64,000 nucleotides of DNA from Cylindrodendrum hubeiense (GCA_014621425.1 JAANBB010000126.1:29337-93336); one strand, 5' to 3'; shown: positions 33,794 through 46,206, numbered from the stretch's first letter. Translations and numbers: made by a program. Notes: generated from the letters alone by a model not told the origin.

Positions 33794-34221
33794 CTGCAGA
33801 GCAGATGTATCGAGAGATACTAGAGCTTCAGGAGAGGATATTAGGCCCAGAACATCCTGATACACTCAGCACTATGCATAACCTTGCAGTTTCACTTATC
33901 AGTCAGGGCAACTATAATACTGCAGAGCAGATATCTCGAAAGACACTAGAGATTCGGGAGAGGATATTAGGCCCAGAACATCCTGATACACTCAGCACTA
34001 TGCACGGCCTAGCATCTGCTCTCTGCAATCAGGGCAATTACAGTGCCGCTGAACAGATATATCAACAGACGCTAGAGGCTAGAAAGAGAATACTAGGCCC
34101 GGAGCACCCCCGCACACTCCATACTATGCATCATCTTGCAATTCTCTACGAGCTCCAGGGCAATCACAATGTCGCTGATCAAATGCGAAAGCATGAACAG
34201 ACGTTGAGAGAAGGTATAAGC
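33464..34221 (+). repeat. 126-bp TPR-coding tandem repeats
   Basis: Six copies of a unit marked by GGCCCAGAACATCC-like sequence begin at 33464, 33590, 33716, 33844, 33970 and 34096. The period is exactly 126 bp (42 codons) except between the third and fourth, where it is 128. The central units are nearly identical, which points to recent duplication or gene conversion. Confidence 0.9.
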
Positions 34222-34260
34222 GACGAAGATGAAAACAATACATTCACACAGGGTCAGTAG
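33794..34260 (+). pseudogene. Out-of-frame 3' remainder of the NLR (TPR repeats)
   Basis: An open frame continues the TPR series after the frameshift: repeats with ILGPEHPDTL and QGNYNTAEQ blocks, then a diverged last repeat and a polar tail, to a stop at 34260. It is two bases out of phase with the upstream NLR frame. It has no convincing start of its own, so I treat it as the detached 3' part of that gene. Confidence 0.78.
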
Positions 34261-34501
34261 ACGGGCTTCTATCCTAGTATGATATCCTCAATCGGGCTTG
34301 TTCAAGTTAGTAATACAGGCTTCAATAGAATTGTCAGAGCATCAAAACTGCAAAATTGAGCAGGATTTCGTGAAGCTCGTAAACTTGTTATCCACCGTAA
34401 TGGCAATCTTGCAATATGCGAAATATATATCTAGGCATATGTACTTGAGTTATTAGTCAGAAAATCCAATCCTCTCATCAAATCCACACTTTGACTCAGC
34501 T

Positions 34502-35810
34502 TCACTGGTCAAAGTTGCCAGCGTACAGAATGTCTCCACGCTCGCCGTTCATCCTCTCCCAGACGGATCGTTCATCCAGAGCATGACGCTTCTCGACTTC
34601 CTCGTCTGCGTTGGCCAACTCCAAGGCTGCGGTGTCGCGCTCAAGTCGAACTTCGCAATTGTCAGTACATGTGCGTGCTGTTTATCCCAGGATTGCTTAC
34701 CGTGCAGGTAAACCGCCGCCCGCTTTCCGGTGAATAGGGCATGGGGAACGTTCGTCACGTTGTCCGAGTTGGCGTCGCCGATGGCATAGACACCAGGGAC
34801 GTTGGTCACCAGACCAGCCGTGGGATCCACTCGAAGTCGGCCGCCCCAGAGATCGACTCCCAAGTTCTCTCCAACCGCGGACCTCTGCTCGTCGGGGAAG
34901 CTGGCAAAGAATGCCTCTCGCTTCTGAGGCTTGCCCGTGGTGAAGTCAATTTCGAACTTGTCGAACTCTGCGGCGGTCGGCAGGCTGGGGTCCCCGGGGG
35001 CAGATTCGCCGGTGCGCTTGATCTCAGTGATGATTCGGTTGTCAATTGTGACCTTGTGGAGTTTAAGATACTTCTCCCAGTCATTACCTTCCTTCACGTC
35101 AGTGGCGTTGCGAGCCTCGGGCGTGTCGGTGCCATTGGTAAAGGCAATAATGTCCGTGTTCAGGGTCAAGATCTCGCGAACCATGCTAGGGACTTCGTCA
35201 AGACTGGTGAGCAAGCCCAACTTCTGGTCAGCATGCTCGTGGCCATCACACCAAGGACACCAGTAGATGCCCTTGCCCCAGTTCTCCTCAACTCCAGGGG
35301 TGTTGGGGAGGATATCGTGCAATCCAGTAGCCAGCACAATTTTGCGGGCAGTCACGGTCTTGGTCCTGTTCTTTTTGCCGTAGAAGGTTGCCTCCACAGA
35401 AAATTGAGTGTTATTTAGCTGGGGGGTGATGCTAGTGACAGTTGCATTTTTCAGAGTGACGGTCTCATAGTGAGAGAGCTGTTGGCGTGCTGCCCATCTA
35501 TAGTAGGCCGGGGTCACACCTGTATCAAGTCAGGTCATACTCAGGTGGGTTCTTAGGTTGTGAACGAACCATCAAAGCCAAGCAAATCGTGCACATGGCG
35601 AGTAGGGGCATTGCGATACTCTCCAGAGTCAAGCAAGAGAACATTGCGACGCACGCGAGCAAGTCCGCTCAAGGCGGAGAGCCCGGCAGGGCCGCCGCCA
35701 ACAATAATGGCGTCATAAATCTCAAACTCGGCTGCCCTTTCCTGTGGGGAGGGCGCGGCATTGGCGAAAGACAAGAGAGCCGGGAGAAGAAGTGACTGGA
35801 GGAACCGCAT
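34502..35810 (-). CDS. Secreted thioredoxin reductase-like FAD oxidoreductase
   Basis: Three exons, 35810-35570, 35519-34701 and 34650-34502, encode 402 aa; both introns are 50 nt. Without the second splice the frame would run on to 34549 with a wrong tail. The splice yields the family-like end ...ALDERSVWERMNGERGDILYAG. A signal peptide (MRFLQSLLLPALLSFANA) precedes the FAD motif IIVGGGPAGLSAL. The redox centre is Cys168-Pro-Trp-Cys171, and GVYAIGDANSD binds the flavin ribityl end. It belongs with GliT-like dithiol oxidases and low-molecular thioredoxin reductases. The export signal suggests ER or extracellular disulfide chemistry. No dithiolpyrrolone or gliotoxin-type gene is nearby. First-intron donor GTTCGT is less usual. 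Confidence 0.88.
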
Positions 35811-38390
35811 GTTTGCGATTTGCGTCTGTCTGGATGAGGGTGAGAAGGAGTGGGGATATACACAGCAACGGTGGAATAGACGATCTTATAGCAATGATCT
35901 CCCAGTATATGGGTCTGTTCTGGAGGCCATCAAGACATATCAAAATATGTCGTGCTTTGAGACAAGGTTGGCTATGTAGCGCGCGAAGACACAGCCACGA
36001 TTGATTCGCCAGGAATGGATCCAAGACATGGTATATTTCACTGCTGCGATCCGCAAATATTGGTCAAGGAGATGAGAAGCAGCTGGGATACGGAACGCGA
36101 TCAACTGCCTCGTTGACGCCATTCTACGCCGTCACATATGTAGCTTTGAGCGGCATCGCCCGAGGCAGTGCCACGAGATATTCATGATTCATTAGTTATC
36201 CACGCCGAGAGGTGTGGATGTACACAAAGCGAGGGTTGGTCCGTTAGCCTTGCTGAGGGGTGCTCGCGCTAGCAGATCTAAATTGAAACTGAGTGAGTTG
36301 AGCTGAGGGTTGGGTGGTCAAGTTTACGTGCATTGATTGGCCCGCAAAATTAAACATGGACCCATCCCTCAGATCAGCTATGAATCAATTGAGTAAAAAG
36401 AATTTGCCCACGTCATCTCGCCCGCCCGTCAATTGATACATTGTCCCCCACCACCTATCACCCACACTATCTACTATGTATATTCGATAATCCATTGATG
36501 ATATGCCTTGAGTCTTTAGATTCTCCCTCCCTGACTGTGCTGGTACACCGAGTACAATTTAGCCAGGAATGGAGATCAGTTTCAGGTCTACTTGGTGAGG
36601 TAGTATTCCGACCGTTAAGGAAGGTCTTGATCCATGGGCAAGTCATGCATAAAATATTAGTCATATATTACGGAGTACTAATCTCAGATCCAGAAATCTC
36701 CGTTCTTCTATCCCTTTAATCTTAATATTTGCATCGACAATTGTTAAGGAGAGTAACAATAGGTGTAATAAGACTTAAAAGTCTAATGAAAAGCTTAATT
36801 TTTTTCTAAATACCATGAAACATTACTATTAGCAATGCATTGCAATGTGTGAATCCACCTTCCGAATTAAGGTGGTGTGTATTTACAATAATAGCTCTCA
36901 GAGCATCCCTCAGGTTAAGTTTTTCTTGACCCATTGTAAATCCTGCTAGGCACCCACCCCTCAGCTAAGCTAAGGGAGCAACCCTCGGTTTGTGTCGTAC
37001 TTCCTTCTTGGCAGGGGAGGAATGGAGCTTGGATAGTGCGGAGTTCCCGTCTGCGGAGAGATGCTGTGGGCAGATTGTATCCATATGTTGAACGGGAACG
37101 GTCCGACTAGCGGGCTTGCCAAGGAACCTACGGGACAACAAGTGGGGAGAATTGTCGGTCACTCCGGGATCTGCGGCACATGCATAGGGTGGCGCCGGGT
37201 AGATGCAGGACTATTACGTAGTGGATGAAAGAGTCGACAGGGAATATGCAAAAACGACACAAGTTCCAGTCACCGAGGATTTGAGAATCTGTAGATTCCC
37301 GAGATAGGGAATCAGAGAGAGTTCATGGCTTCCTAAAGAGTATACAAGTGGCTCAGATTCATGAGGCAGTGAGACTCACTTGAACCAGTGGCAGAGCGTG
37401 GCTGGGAAGCTTTCGGCCGTGACTGATCTCAGCAGGACGAAATAAACAAACATGTATTTAAGGTTGTTTTTCTGGGTTCACGAATCTCCTATTTAATCAC
37501 AGATTCGTATACCCTGTAGTCTATAAGTTATCCGTGAGGCCATCGAGTCCGCGCCGTGCTGTGTGCAATGCACATCACGCGAGCAGATGGAGATGGCAAG
37601 GGCACAGTGGGCCTAGCGCTCTAACGCCGACAGATCCCTGTGTCGGATGGAAGACGCCATCTCGATACTTTCCCAACCGTGCCAGGGATCATTGCATGTC
37701 GCCCATGCGTAAGTTCGCAGCGGTATTTGGCGGATTGAGATGCTTGCGGGCGACGGGAACTGCCGGTGACACCGAGCGGCCCGACGCTCGCCTGGTTGTT
37801 CCGTGGGAAGCAGCACGTCTGCAGATCGCGCAGCTTGTGACAGAAGCGTCCGCAGGCTGGCACAGCAGCAAAGACAGAGGACAAGACATGCATGGACGAT
37901 CTGAAGTGATACATTAAATACGCGACTTTAGATGCTGAGAATCATTGGGTCCGGGTCTAGACATGGCGAATTTAGTGACATTAGTGCTGTTGTCCCGGCC
38001 TCGCAGCGTTGTTTTTTGGCCTCTCTTCGCCCCAAGGGAGTACGACTACGATATACGATCGATGACGAAGCTACTCTTACTCCTTAATAAATGGTCAATT
38101 GGAATGAGCTGCATAGATTGACCATGTGAACGGTCGCCGGTGGTCAAGCGCATGTGTAGGTTCACAGCTTCTCCAAGCTAACTCTCGATGACGTACATGA
38201 CAAGCTTGTTCTGCGAATTTACTCTCCATTATTTTCTTCTTAGATACCTCCGATAAGCTAGCATGTATCGATCGTACCCGATGCCAGATCTCAATTTTAG
38301 TCAGAATGCATCCTCCCAATCCTCCCACATCCAACTCACATCCATCAATTGCCGAGGCGTAGCCTCGAATTTGGTCTTTGATCTAATCGA
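35811..38390. other. Gene-less region of 2.6 kb
   Basis: No gene supported. An AT-rich core lies at about 36700-36900. A GC-richer frame at 37534-37917 (plus) is overlapped by frames on the other strand and has no family features. Confidence 0.45.
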
Positions 38391-39396
38391 TCAATTCACA
38401 TCTTCTCCGTTCTGACCAATTCGGATGCGACCCTCGCCGCCAAATCCGTAGGACCAGTAGCCGCCCACCTCAGTGATGGTATCGCGGTACTTGCGCGAGG
38501 CAAGGAGCAGCCAAAAGCCAAGAACAGCCTTGCTCAAAACATCAAGCACACCGTATGCAATGATTTCAGTGTTGACACTCGTCTTCTTCGCACCGGCCGA
38601 AACACCCCACACACTGTATTGATCAGCTCTGCGTTCGTGATAGAGGGAGGAGACTTACACGATATAGATTGCCCACAAAATGAGAGCAAACCCTGAAAGT
38701 GAGCCAAACACCTTTCCGACATTGCTGTCCCTGGCATTTGCAAGTCGAGAGCCTTGGACGGCCACGTGCCAGATGACGAACAGGTAGGCGATGCAGCTGA
38801 TGGCGTACCAGCCCCATTTCTGGGCCGTATTGACATGTCCGAATGCCGAGAACAATCCAGTCAATGTCATGATCAGATTAGCTACGACCGCCATGAGGGT
38901 ATGAGCTCCATCAATGCCCGCAAGAAGGAATAGCTCAAACACAATGAGCGGCATTGTAAGGCTCCAGTCGACATAGCGGGCCCAGAGGACCTGGCGGCAT
39001 ACGTCGTGATAGGTGTCGGGGATATGCTTGTGGCGATCCGTGTGCTGGGTGCAGTTGAAGCCTGTTGCATGGCCCGATGCCATGGCAAAGTAGGAGAGCG
39101 CCGAGATGATGGTGGTCAGGGTGGTGATGACATGGAAGACGCGGCGAGATACGGGAATGTTCCAGGATAGCAGGGCAAAGATGGCCGACGAGACGACCAT
39201 CAATGCAAAGACGACCCAGAGGGCTTGCACTCCATGCTGGCCAGCGACCTGGTACACGGGTTGCTCGGCTAAAGGCGGGTTAGTTTGATCTATGTCTCGG
39301 TTCATCGACGTTCGGGTTGGACATACGGAGGACAGTGGGGATAGGCCCGACAACGGGGTTCGTGTGTGTTGACTGTAATTCGATCATGTTTTCCAT
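38391..39396 (-). CDS. Fungal type I (microbial) rhodopsin
   Basis: Three exons, 39396-39327, 39268-38659 and 38613-38391 (introns 58 and 45 nt), encode 300 aa with seven hydrophobic helices. Helix C contains RYVDWSLTMPLIVFE: Asp124 matches the bacteriorhodopsin Schiff-base counterion Asp85, and Glu135 sits at the proton-donor Asp96 site. Helix G contains GVLDVLSKAVLG, with Lys255 as the retinal-binding lysine, so this is a chromophore-binding opsin rather than an opsin-related protein. The Asp/Glu pair is as in Neurospora NOP-1 and pump-like fungal rhodopsins; light-driven proton transport or slow sensory photocycling are both possible. No carotenoid genes are in the window. Located in the plasma membrane by family knowledge. 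Confidence 0.93.
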
Positions 39397-42300
39397 TCTT
39401 CGACGATGACTACCTCGATAGTTGTTAGTACGTACAAAGTGGAGAATAAAGGGAAATACTGGGTGGATTGGGGAGATCAATTCATATATGAACTGACTTT
39501 GACCAAATGACGAGTCGATGCAGACCCCTCACTAACCCTCACCGTTGATGACAGTAAACGTCATCCATGACAACTCGACTGACCATGGTCCTCTCGGAGC
39601 CTGATTGCGATGCGGGGAAGTGCTAGGAACGCGAAATGTCTGGACAGACTCGGAAGTCCATAGCGTCACCATCACGTAATCGTCAACGTCCAGACAATGG
39701 CGAGGTTCCGGATCATAACAATGCCCGTGGTTGTCGTTGGGGTAGCGCCCGGCAGTTGGACTGGCGCGGGATGAAGCTAACAGAGTACCGAAACGGCGAT
39801 GTGACGGTGGAATAAATGTCGGGGCGATCTCCCATCGGACTCGGGACGTTATTAGAGCATCTGCATCTAATTAGATGAAGATCGACCTCGAATGTCTGAG
39901 AACTAGGTGTGAAGATGTGCAGATGAGCTTGATGAGACACGACAAGGCTCCATGGCAGTGATACATGAGCTAAACATTCACTTTTCCATGAATGCGATTG
40001 GCGGATTTTCGCATCGATGCAAAACACCCGTACGTGCATGTGCTTCTACGCTCAAAAGGGGATTCAATGGTGGTGAGAGCTTCACGAGCGACGTTGTTCT
40101 GTGTGCGTGGTGTGTTGCATCTAGGGTATGTGGTCTAGGGTAGGTGCCGCGGAAAACCAATCGATCTGTAGTCGGGAATGCACACACGCATACTCTATAG
40201 CATGTGGATTAATTAACCAATAACAGCAAAATAAAATACCTGCTTTATCTACCCAAGTTGGTGCAATGCAAGGTCAGCAACAACACTGCGGCTGGCCTGT
40301 TTCCGACTGGAAGCCTCGTTGTTCCGAGGGTGCCGAGCACACCAAGTCATCAAGCAGCTGGATGTCATGTACAACGCGATATTTCTTTTTCTTTTTCAGA
40401 TTGTGGGAACTTGAAAGCAGAGACTCGAAATGGGGCAGTCGGGAGGTGCTATTGGAGGAGGCCAATGGTGGCACGGCATAGATGACGTGCGTGTAAATAG
40501 CACGGGGAACGTTCCGGGGGCGATATGGGAACGGGGAGCAAGCAAAGCAGTGTGTCGCCACAGCGGGGTGTGGGCGTTTATTGATGATCAATGACAGCAG
40601 ATTCCAGGCAATATTGTAGAGATTGTGGAGGTTTCGAGGCCTCACGGCAAGGGGGTCGTGGCACAATGGACAGAATGGGTGGTCAGTCAGCCAGCCTCGT
40701 CCACGGCGTCATCACCACGGCGGATGCCTTGCATGTGCAGTGGAGTGAAACAGGAGCAAGCCATTTACAAGTACCTGTGGTCAACGCTGTGGGAATCAGG
40801 TTTGGGGGTGGAGAGCGGACCGGTGCAAGTGCTCCGAGGGGCGACATGTAAAGCGAGCGGCAAACAGGCAAAGGACAGGGAACGAGAGGAAACGAGAATT
40901 ACCCCGGCATTCCATGACGGCCTGAGGGCTCAGGTATCACAGGCAAGAGGGGCTGCGTCACGCCCCCGGCGGCGGAGGCCATCAGACCACCGGCCGTGCG
41001 ACCCCATCTCGCTCAGCATCTCATCCATGGAGCATCACATCGCATCGCGCGGGTGGCTTGGCTGGAGGGCAGTGGGGACCCCGGATTCCGCAGCGTGGAG
41101 CCGAAGCTTCGGGCCGGCCCCGTGCGGAGAGGGCAGGTGTCGAGCCAGTATGAGCCCACGCAGCGTCGTGAGAGAATTAAAAACTTTGCGGAGGGGAGGG
41201 TCAGCGCGCGCGCGGGCGAATCGGTGCGTGAGCGGGTAGGGGAGGCGAATGCGGGCAGCTGAAGCCATCAGCGTCCGGTGATCGGATCGGGGAGGTTGTG
41301 AGTTGTGGGTGGTGACATGTGAAAGAGCACGAGCAAATGGGAGAGGCGGTTGAGGAAGAAGCAGTGTCTGCGACTGTGCCCAGTGTACCCACTGTGTCCA
41401 CTGTGCCCAATGTGCCTACTGGGCCGACGTCGCTACTGTACTCCGTACCTACATCATAGAGTACAGGCTTGCATACATGGCAAGTTACACGCAGACAACA
41501 GCCCGGCAGGCAGGTCCTTGCAGCAAGTAATCTGTAGGCCCGCTACAAGCGCTGCCGTCCATCCCTCCCTCCGTTAGCAAACCCTTCCCTCTCAACGAGC
41601 CCCATCCCATCTCTGGCAAGCCCGTCCTCTGCTGATGGTTAGGCTTCCTGGGGTGGGCCACGTGCCCCTGTAGGGGTTGCGCCAGGCCCCGACGCGATTG
41701 GCGGCCGCCGGCGGTGAGCAGCCCAAACCGGGGAGCGGAGGCCCGTTCGGGGGGGGTCAGATGGCAGAGCGAGAAGGGAGGAGGGTTGTCAGAATGAATA
41801 CCGCACAGAGACGCCGCGACGCGCAGCCAGCGACAGCGTGCGGCGAACGACGTGCAGCTGGCGGCGCGCGCTGCGGGTGACATTCCACAGGGGAGGGGCC
41901 CAGGGGAGGCCACAGGGGGCACAGGGGACGGCGCCGCTGACAACCCCTGGAACCGACGCTGCCACGCTCCCCACGGATCTGCGGATGGAGATGGCGGGGA
42001 AGGCTGCAAGGACCTACACACACTCGCCCACCCCACACGCAGTTTGGTCATGAGCCTTTGTCAGATTGCCAATTCGTCCGCCTTGTAGGACACCACCGCA
42101 GCGGCATCGTCGCCGGCCAGGGAACGTATTGTGTGCGCTTCCCCGTACTCGACCGTTCGTGCTGCCCATCACAAGGCAGCTGTCTCACTGCCTCACGGTC
42201 TCGTTGCCTCCTTCTTCTCCTATCCTCCCCTATCCTCCCTTATCTCTCCCTCCCTCGCTGCTTCTCCGAGACAAACACCCGCTGGAGGGGGCAAAGACGT

Positions 42301-42700
42301 CATCCCTGTCGCCGTTTCCCGCTGTACTTTGCACTTTGCACTCTGCAGCCCGCACATCGGCCCTTCGGCGTCTTGCTTCCCCGACCCTCAACCCTCTCAA
42401 CCACCACCACGCCTCGTATCCAACACCGTCCTACGACCCCCCCAACGCCCTATACCACCCTAAATACACTCAATCTCTTTTATAATCGCCCTACAATTGC
42501 AATCCGTCACTTTGTCGTCACCGTATCCTCCTCCGACCGACTCCCCACGACATCCCCCACGACTTCTCTCCGCACCCGAATCCTCGTCCACCGCTCCCGA
42601 CACGGTGTGATGCGCTCCCACCTCTCACCCTCAAACGTCCTCTAGGCGGCTCCCGTCCGTCCTCCCATCCATACATACCACTCCTCCCCGAGACTTCACC
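39397..42700. other. Gene-less region of 3.3 kb, mostly GC-rich
   Basis: Upstream regions of the divergent rhodopsin and lipase genes. From about 40.5 kb the GC content rises and many frames are open on both strands, which is why none is trusted. A CT-rich tract at about 42200-42260 and the following CA/CT-rich leader look like the lipase 5' untranslated region. Confidence 0.5.
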
Positions 42701-45172
42701 ATGGCCGACCTGCTTGTCCAAGCCCGCCAGGTCCCGGCAATCCACGCCAAACCCTCCAAATCCACGACGAAACCAAATACCAAGGCCAAGCGCCCGCCTT
42801 CCAAACCCACCCCCGCCCCGGGCGTCGTCGCCACCCTCCACAAGGCGATCAAGGACGCCAACAATGCGTATCTATGGTGCAAGGACGGCTTGACGGAGCA
42901 GGATCGTGAGCGCAAGAGAGTCCTCGAGGCGAGACGCCAAATCCTCTGCGCCCGCCTGCAACATGTAAGTCGCCACCCACCTCAACACCAACACTGCTAA
43001 TATGCCTAGGCCGACAACAGAGCACAATGGGACGCCGCTGCTCAGGAACTCGACATCCTCGAAGGAAACGAAGAGTGGAAGCAGGACTCCGCGACCGGCG
43101 ACTACAACCCCGACCTCATCGAGGAACGCCTCAAAGCCCTCGACGAAGCCCGCGCCAACTGCGATACCCGTACCATGATGCACCTCATCCGCACCGCCTT
43201 GTCTCGAGATCTCGGCGGTATGGATAATGTCGACCTGTACCGCCATTCCTACTCGGGGACCAAGCATCTCATCGAACGATATGTCGAATCCACCATCGCA
43301 ACCATCGAAACCGTCGTCACGCAAAGTCAACTGGACCACGGGATTGAGCACCGGGACCTGCTCGACGGTATCCTCTTTGCACGCCAGAGCTACGGTCGAA
43401 GTGCTCTCCTTTTGTCAGGCGGCGCCACCTTTGGCATGGCTCACATTGGTGTGCTCAAGTGCTTGTTCGAAGCCAAGCTCCTACCGAGAATCATCTCTGG
43501 AGCCAGCGCCGGGAGCATTGTCTGTGCGGCCATGTGCACACGGACCGACGAACAGATCCCAGAACTCATCAAAGAGTTTCCTTACGGAGACCTGTCAGTC
43601 TTTGACGACCCAGGCGGCAAAGATGGTGTTTGGGACAACCTGCGCCGCTTACTCACCGAGGGCAGCTGGTCAGACATCAAGCACCTCACAAGGGTCATGC
43701 AAGGTCTCATAGGAGACATGACCTTCCAGGAGGCATACAACCGCACCCGTCGCATCCTCAACATCTGTGTCTCCACCGCCTCCGTCTACGAACTCCCTCG
43801 GCTTCTCAATTACGTCACCGCTCCCAACGTCATGATCTGGTCTGCCGTGGCCGCATCGTGCTCAGTGCCCCTCGTCTTCAACGCCTCACCACTACTAGTC
43901 AAAGACCCGGCCACAGGCGAGCATAAGCCGTGGAACCCAACTCCTCAGCGCTGGATCGACGGCTCTGTAGACAATGACTTGCCCATGACCCGCCTCGCTG
44001 AGATGTTCAATGTCAACCACTTCATCGTCTCCCAGGTGAATCCCCACGTGGTGCCATTCCTTTCCAAAGACGATCATCTCTCACCAACCGGGCCGCTTGA
44101 ACGTGACCGCTCGACCAAAACTGACGATGTCGACTGGGTATGCACACTCACATCCCTAGCCAAGGATGAGGCGCTGCATCGTTTGCATTTTCTAGCAGAG
44201 ATTGGCTTCATGCCCAACCTAGTCACCAAGTTCCGCGCCATTCTAAGTCAAAAGTACTCGGGAGACATCAACATCCTACCAGAGATTACCATGAACGACT
44301 TGCCACGGCTGATGCGGAACCCCACCAGCGAATTTATGATCAGGGTCTGTCTTCTTGGTGAGCGTGCTACATGGCCTAAACTCAGCCGCATCCGCGACCG
44401 ATGTGCCATTGAACTAGCATTAGATCATGCAGTGCACCGGTTGCGCGCCCGCGTCATCTTCTCCGAGAGCCAAAGAGATCTTCGACGGCTGCATACCGGC
44501 AGGGGAAACTATTCGTTCAAGGGCCCGGATCAACCCCTAGCGAGCAGTGCCATGGTAGGACCGAATCTGGAGATGAAGACGTACAAGCGCCACCGCCGGC
44601 AGTCCGGGGGAAGTCTTCAGCTTGGCGACCGATGGACCCATCTCGACAGCGCCGTCACCGATGATGAGACGGAGCAGGAGGAGCGCCTTGAGATGCAGTC
44701 ACGAAGGAGCCGCGCCGGATCACCTGTCGCAATGCGTAAGCCTCGCTTGAAGCGGGCGTCTCGGAGCCAAATTCACATTCAGATGCGGGAATTACACGTG
44801 GACCTAGCTGAAGTCGACGACTGTGATTTCGGCGTCGACTTTTCCAAGCCTCTAACCCCGCCTTTCCACCTGAAAGCGATGGACAAGTTGGGCTCGAGCA
44901 TCCACGATGTGGTTTTTGAGGAATCCGGGACGGCTACCCCGGATCCCTGGTCCGATCACACCTGGCCATCGAGGGGTAACATTACGTCTCCGGCCGAAGA
45001 CGCGGAGACAAGCGAGGCATACCACTCTAGCGATAGCATTCAGGATACCGACGCAAGTGATCCCGAGCCATACGAGACAGAGCCAACAGCCGCCCCCAAT
45101 TCATCAAATAGCTCCGGTAAGAGGAGCCCTTTCCGACCAGAGGAGCGTGCCGGGTGGGTGCTTTGGGACTGA
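42701..45172 (+). CDS. Patatin-like phospholipase/triacylglycerol lipase
   Basis: Two exons, 42701-42964 and 43010-45172 (45-nt intron), give 808 aa. The patatin domain begins near residue 218. It has the oxyanion loop SGGATFGMAHIGVL, the nucleophile elbow GASAGS with Ser254, and the dyad Asp405 in WIDGSVDNDLP. The size, N-terminal helical region and serine-rich acidic tail match the fungal Tgl3/4/5-type lipases of lipid droplets, which hydrolyse triacylglycerol and lysophospholipids. A hydrophobic segment around LPRIISGASAGSIVCAAM is part of the fold. The tail (from about residue 560) is low-complexity with many Ser, Asp and Glu and may be phosphorylated. Start at 42701 is in good context (CACCATGGCC). 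Confidence 0.93.
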
Positions 45173-46044
45173 CATCAGTGAGGGGCTTCAGGCGTGACCT
45201 CGACAAGACAGGTGAAGAGACGGGCGGAGTAGACGGTTGCCGACTCATGTCGGAACGAGGCGGCGACAAGCCCCTCGCGTTCTTTTTAGGGTAGCATCTC
45301 AATACGGGGTGCATGGGATTTTGGAGTTGGATGGGATTAACGTTGCATGGCATGGCGAACATGAAGCATTGGGTTAGTTTGCAAGGGACCTGGTCATCCC
45401 GGGACTGCACGAGGGAAGCATTTGAGGTTAGATGAAGACTAGGTGACATCACCAAGACTGTTTAAATGAGCATATTCACATGAACCATTCGACTTTAAGC
45501 TTGTGATTGCTTATCCGTGTCATGGTTGCACCGTCGATACCGTAGCATGTGAAAGAGGCAAGTGAGGGGAGACATCAATCGACTCAAATCACATTCACCG
45601 GTCAACCCACGCATTCACCGGAAGCCGAGGACGTGGTTTCAGACGTGACTTTACAGTCCAAGAGACTTTGATTTCATGTCCGTCATGAGGGAAAAGAGTT
45701 GGCCCCGTTCCTTCATTTGCCCAGGAAAAAAACCCAAGACCCAGTTTTGAAGAGATTTCAGAGGAAGGTGGGGAGTTGACAACCTCCTCGCACATACCTC
45801 GATTAAATAAAGGAAATAATAAAACGAAAGAAAAGAGCCAAAGAAATAAATAGCAATGCATTTATAGTTTTAATGAACTCAATATGTATACGCACCATTG
45901 CAGTATTTTAACTGCTGGGCGACAGAGGGGAGGGAATACGGTTTACAACTGAACAACCGCGCCCCCAGCAAGAACCAAGTCAAACCTACTCCATAAAGTA
46001 GCAAAAAAGATAGGAGAAGAGTATCAATACTCGTTTTCAACATG
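45173..46044. other. Gene-less region before the tRNA cluster
   Basis: 3' flank of the lipase gene. An A6 run near 46003-46009 (T6 on the minus strand) may serve as a Pol III terminator for the first tRNA. Confidence 0.45.
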
Positions 46045-46192
46045 CGACCACGGCAGGATTCGAACCTTGACGGGGAGTTAGTAGGCTTTCGGATGATGTT
46101 GAGCGGGATTTGTAAACTAACCTGCAATCTCTAGAGAATTGATGATATCGGTAAACCGAAATCTAGCGCCTTAGCCATTAGGCCACGCGGCC
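46045..46192 (-). tRNA. tRNA-Arg(TCG) carrying an extra 56-bp insertion
   Basis: The 73 mature bases equal those of the copy at 46304-46393: acceptor GGCCGCG/CGTGGTC, anticodon stem CTAGA/TCTAG, anticodon TCG, T stem GCAGG/CCTGC. It has a 19-nt intron after position 37. In addition, 56 bp (46067-46122) interrupt the T arm between GATTGCAG and GTTCGAATCC. Because the insert ends in G, the B box still reads GGTTCGAATCC, so Pol III transcription is possible. Whether mature tRNA results depends on removal of the insert. Confidence 0.8.
46067..46122 (-). other. Spliceosomal-intron-like insertion inside a tRNA gene
   Basis: Read on the minus strand, the 56 bp begin GTTAGT and contain CTACTAAC 12 bases before a terminal CAAG. 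They sit in the proto-splice site AG|GT. GGTT is repeated at both edges, so the exact junction is ambiguous by four bases. Size, borders and branch site match local mRNA introns. Compatible with an introner-like element or reverse-spliced intron. I saw no second copy in the window. Confidence 0.7.
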
Positions 46193-46206
46193 GATACAGA
46201 TCTGGT

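Noticed and set aside
34549..34700. Unspliced C-terminus of the thioredoxin reductase-like protein
   Set aside because: The unspliced frame gives an unrelated tail. The 50-nt intron with GTAAGC and CTGAC restores a family-like end.
41485..42051. Long minus-strand frame of 188 codons in GC-rich DNA
   Set aside because: Several other frames on both strands are equally open there; the composition is Pro/Ser/Arg-rich as expected from GC bias.
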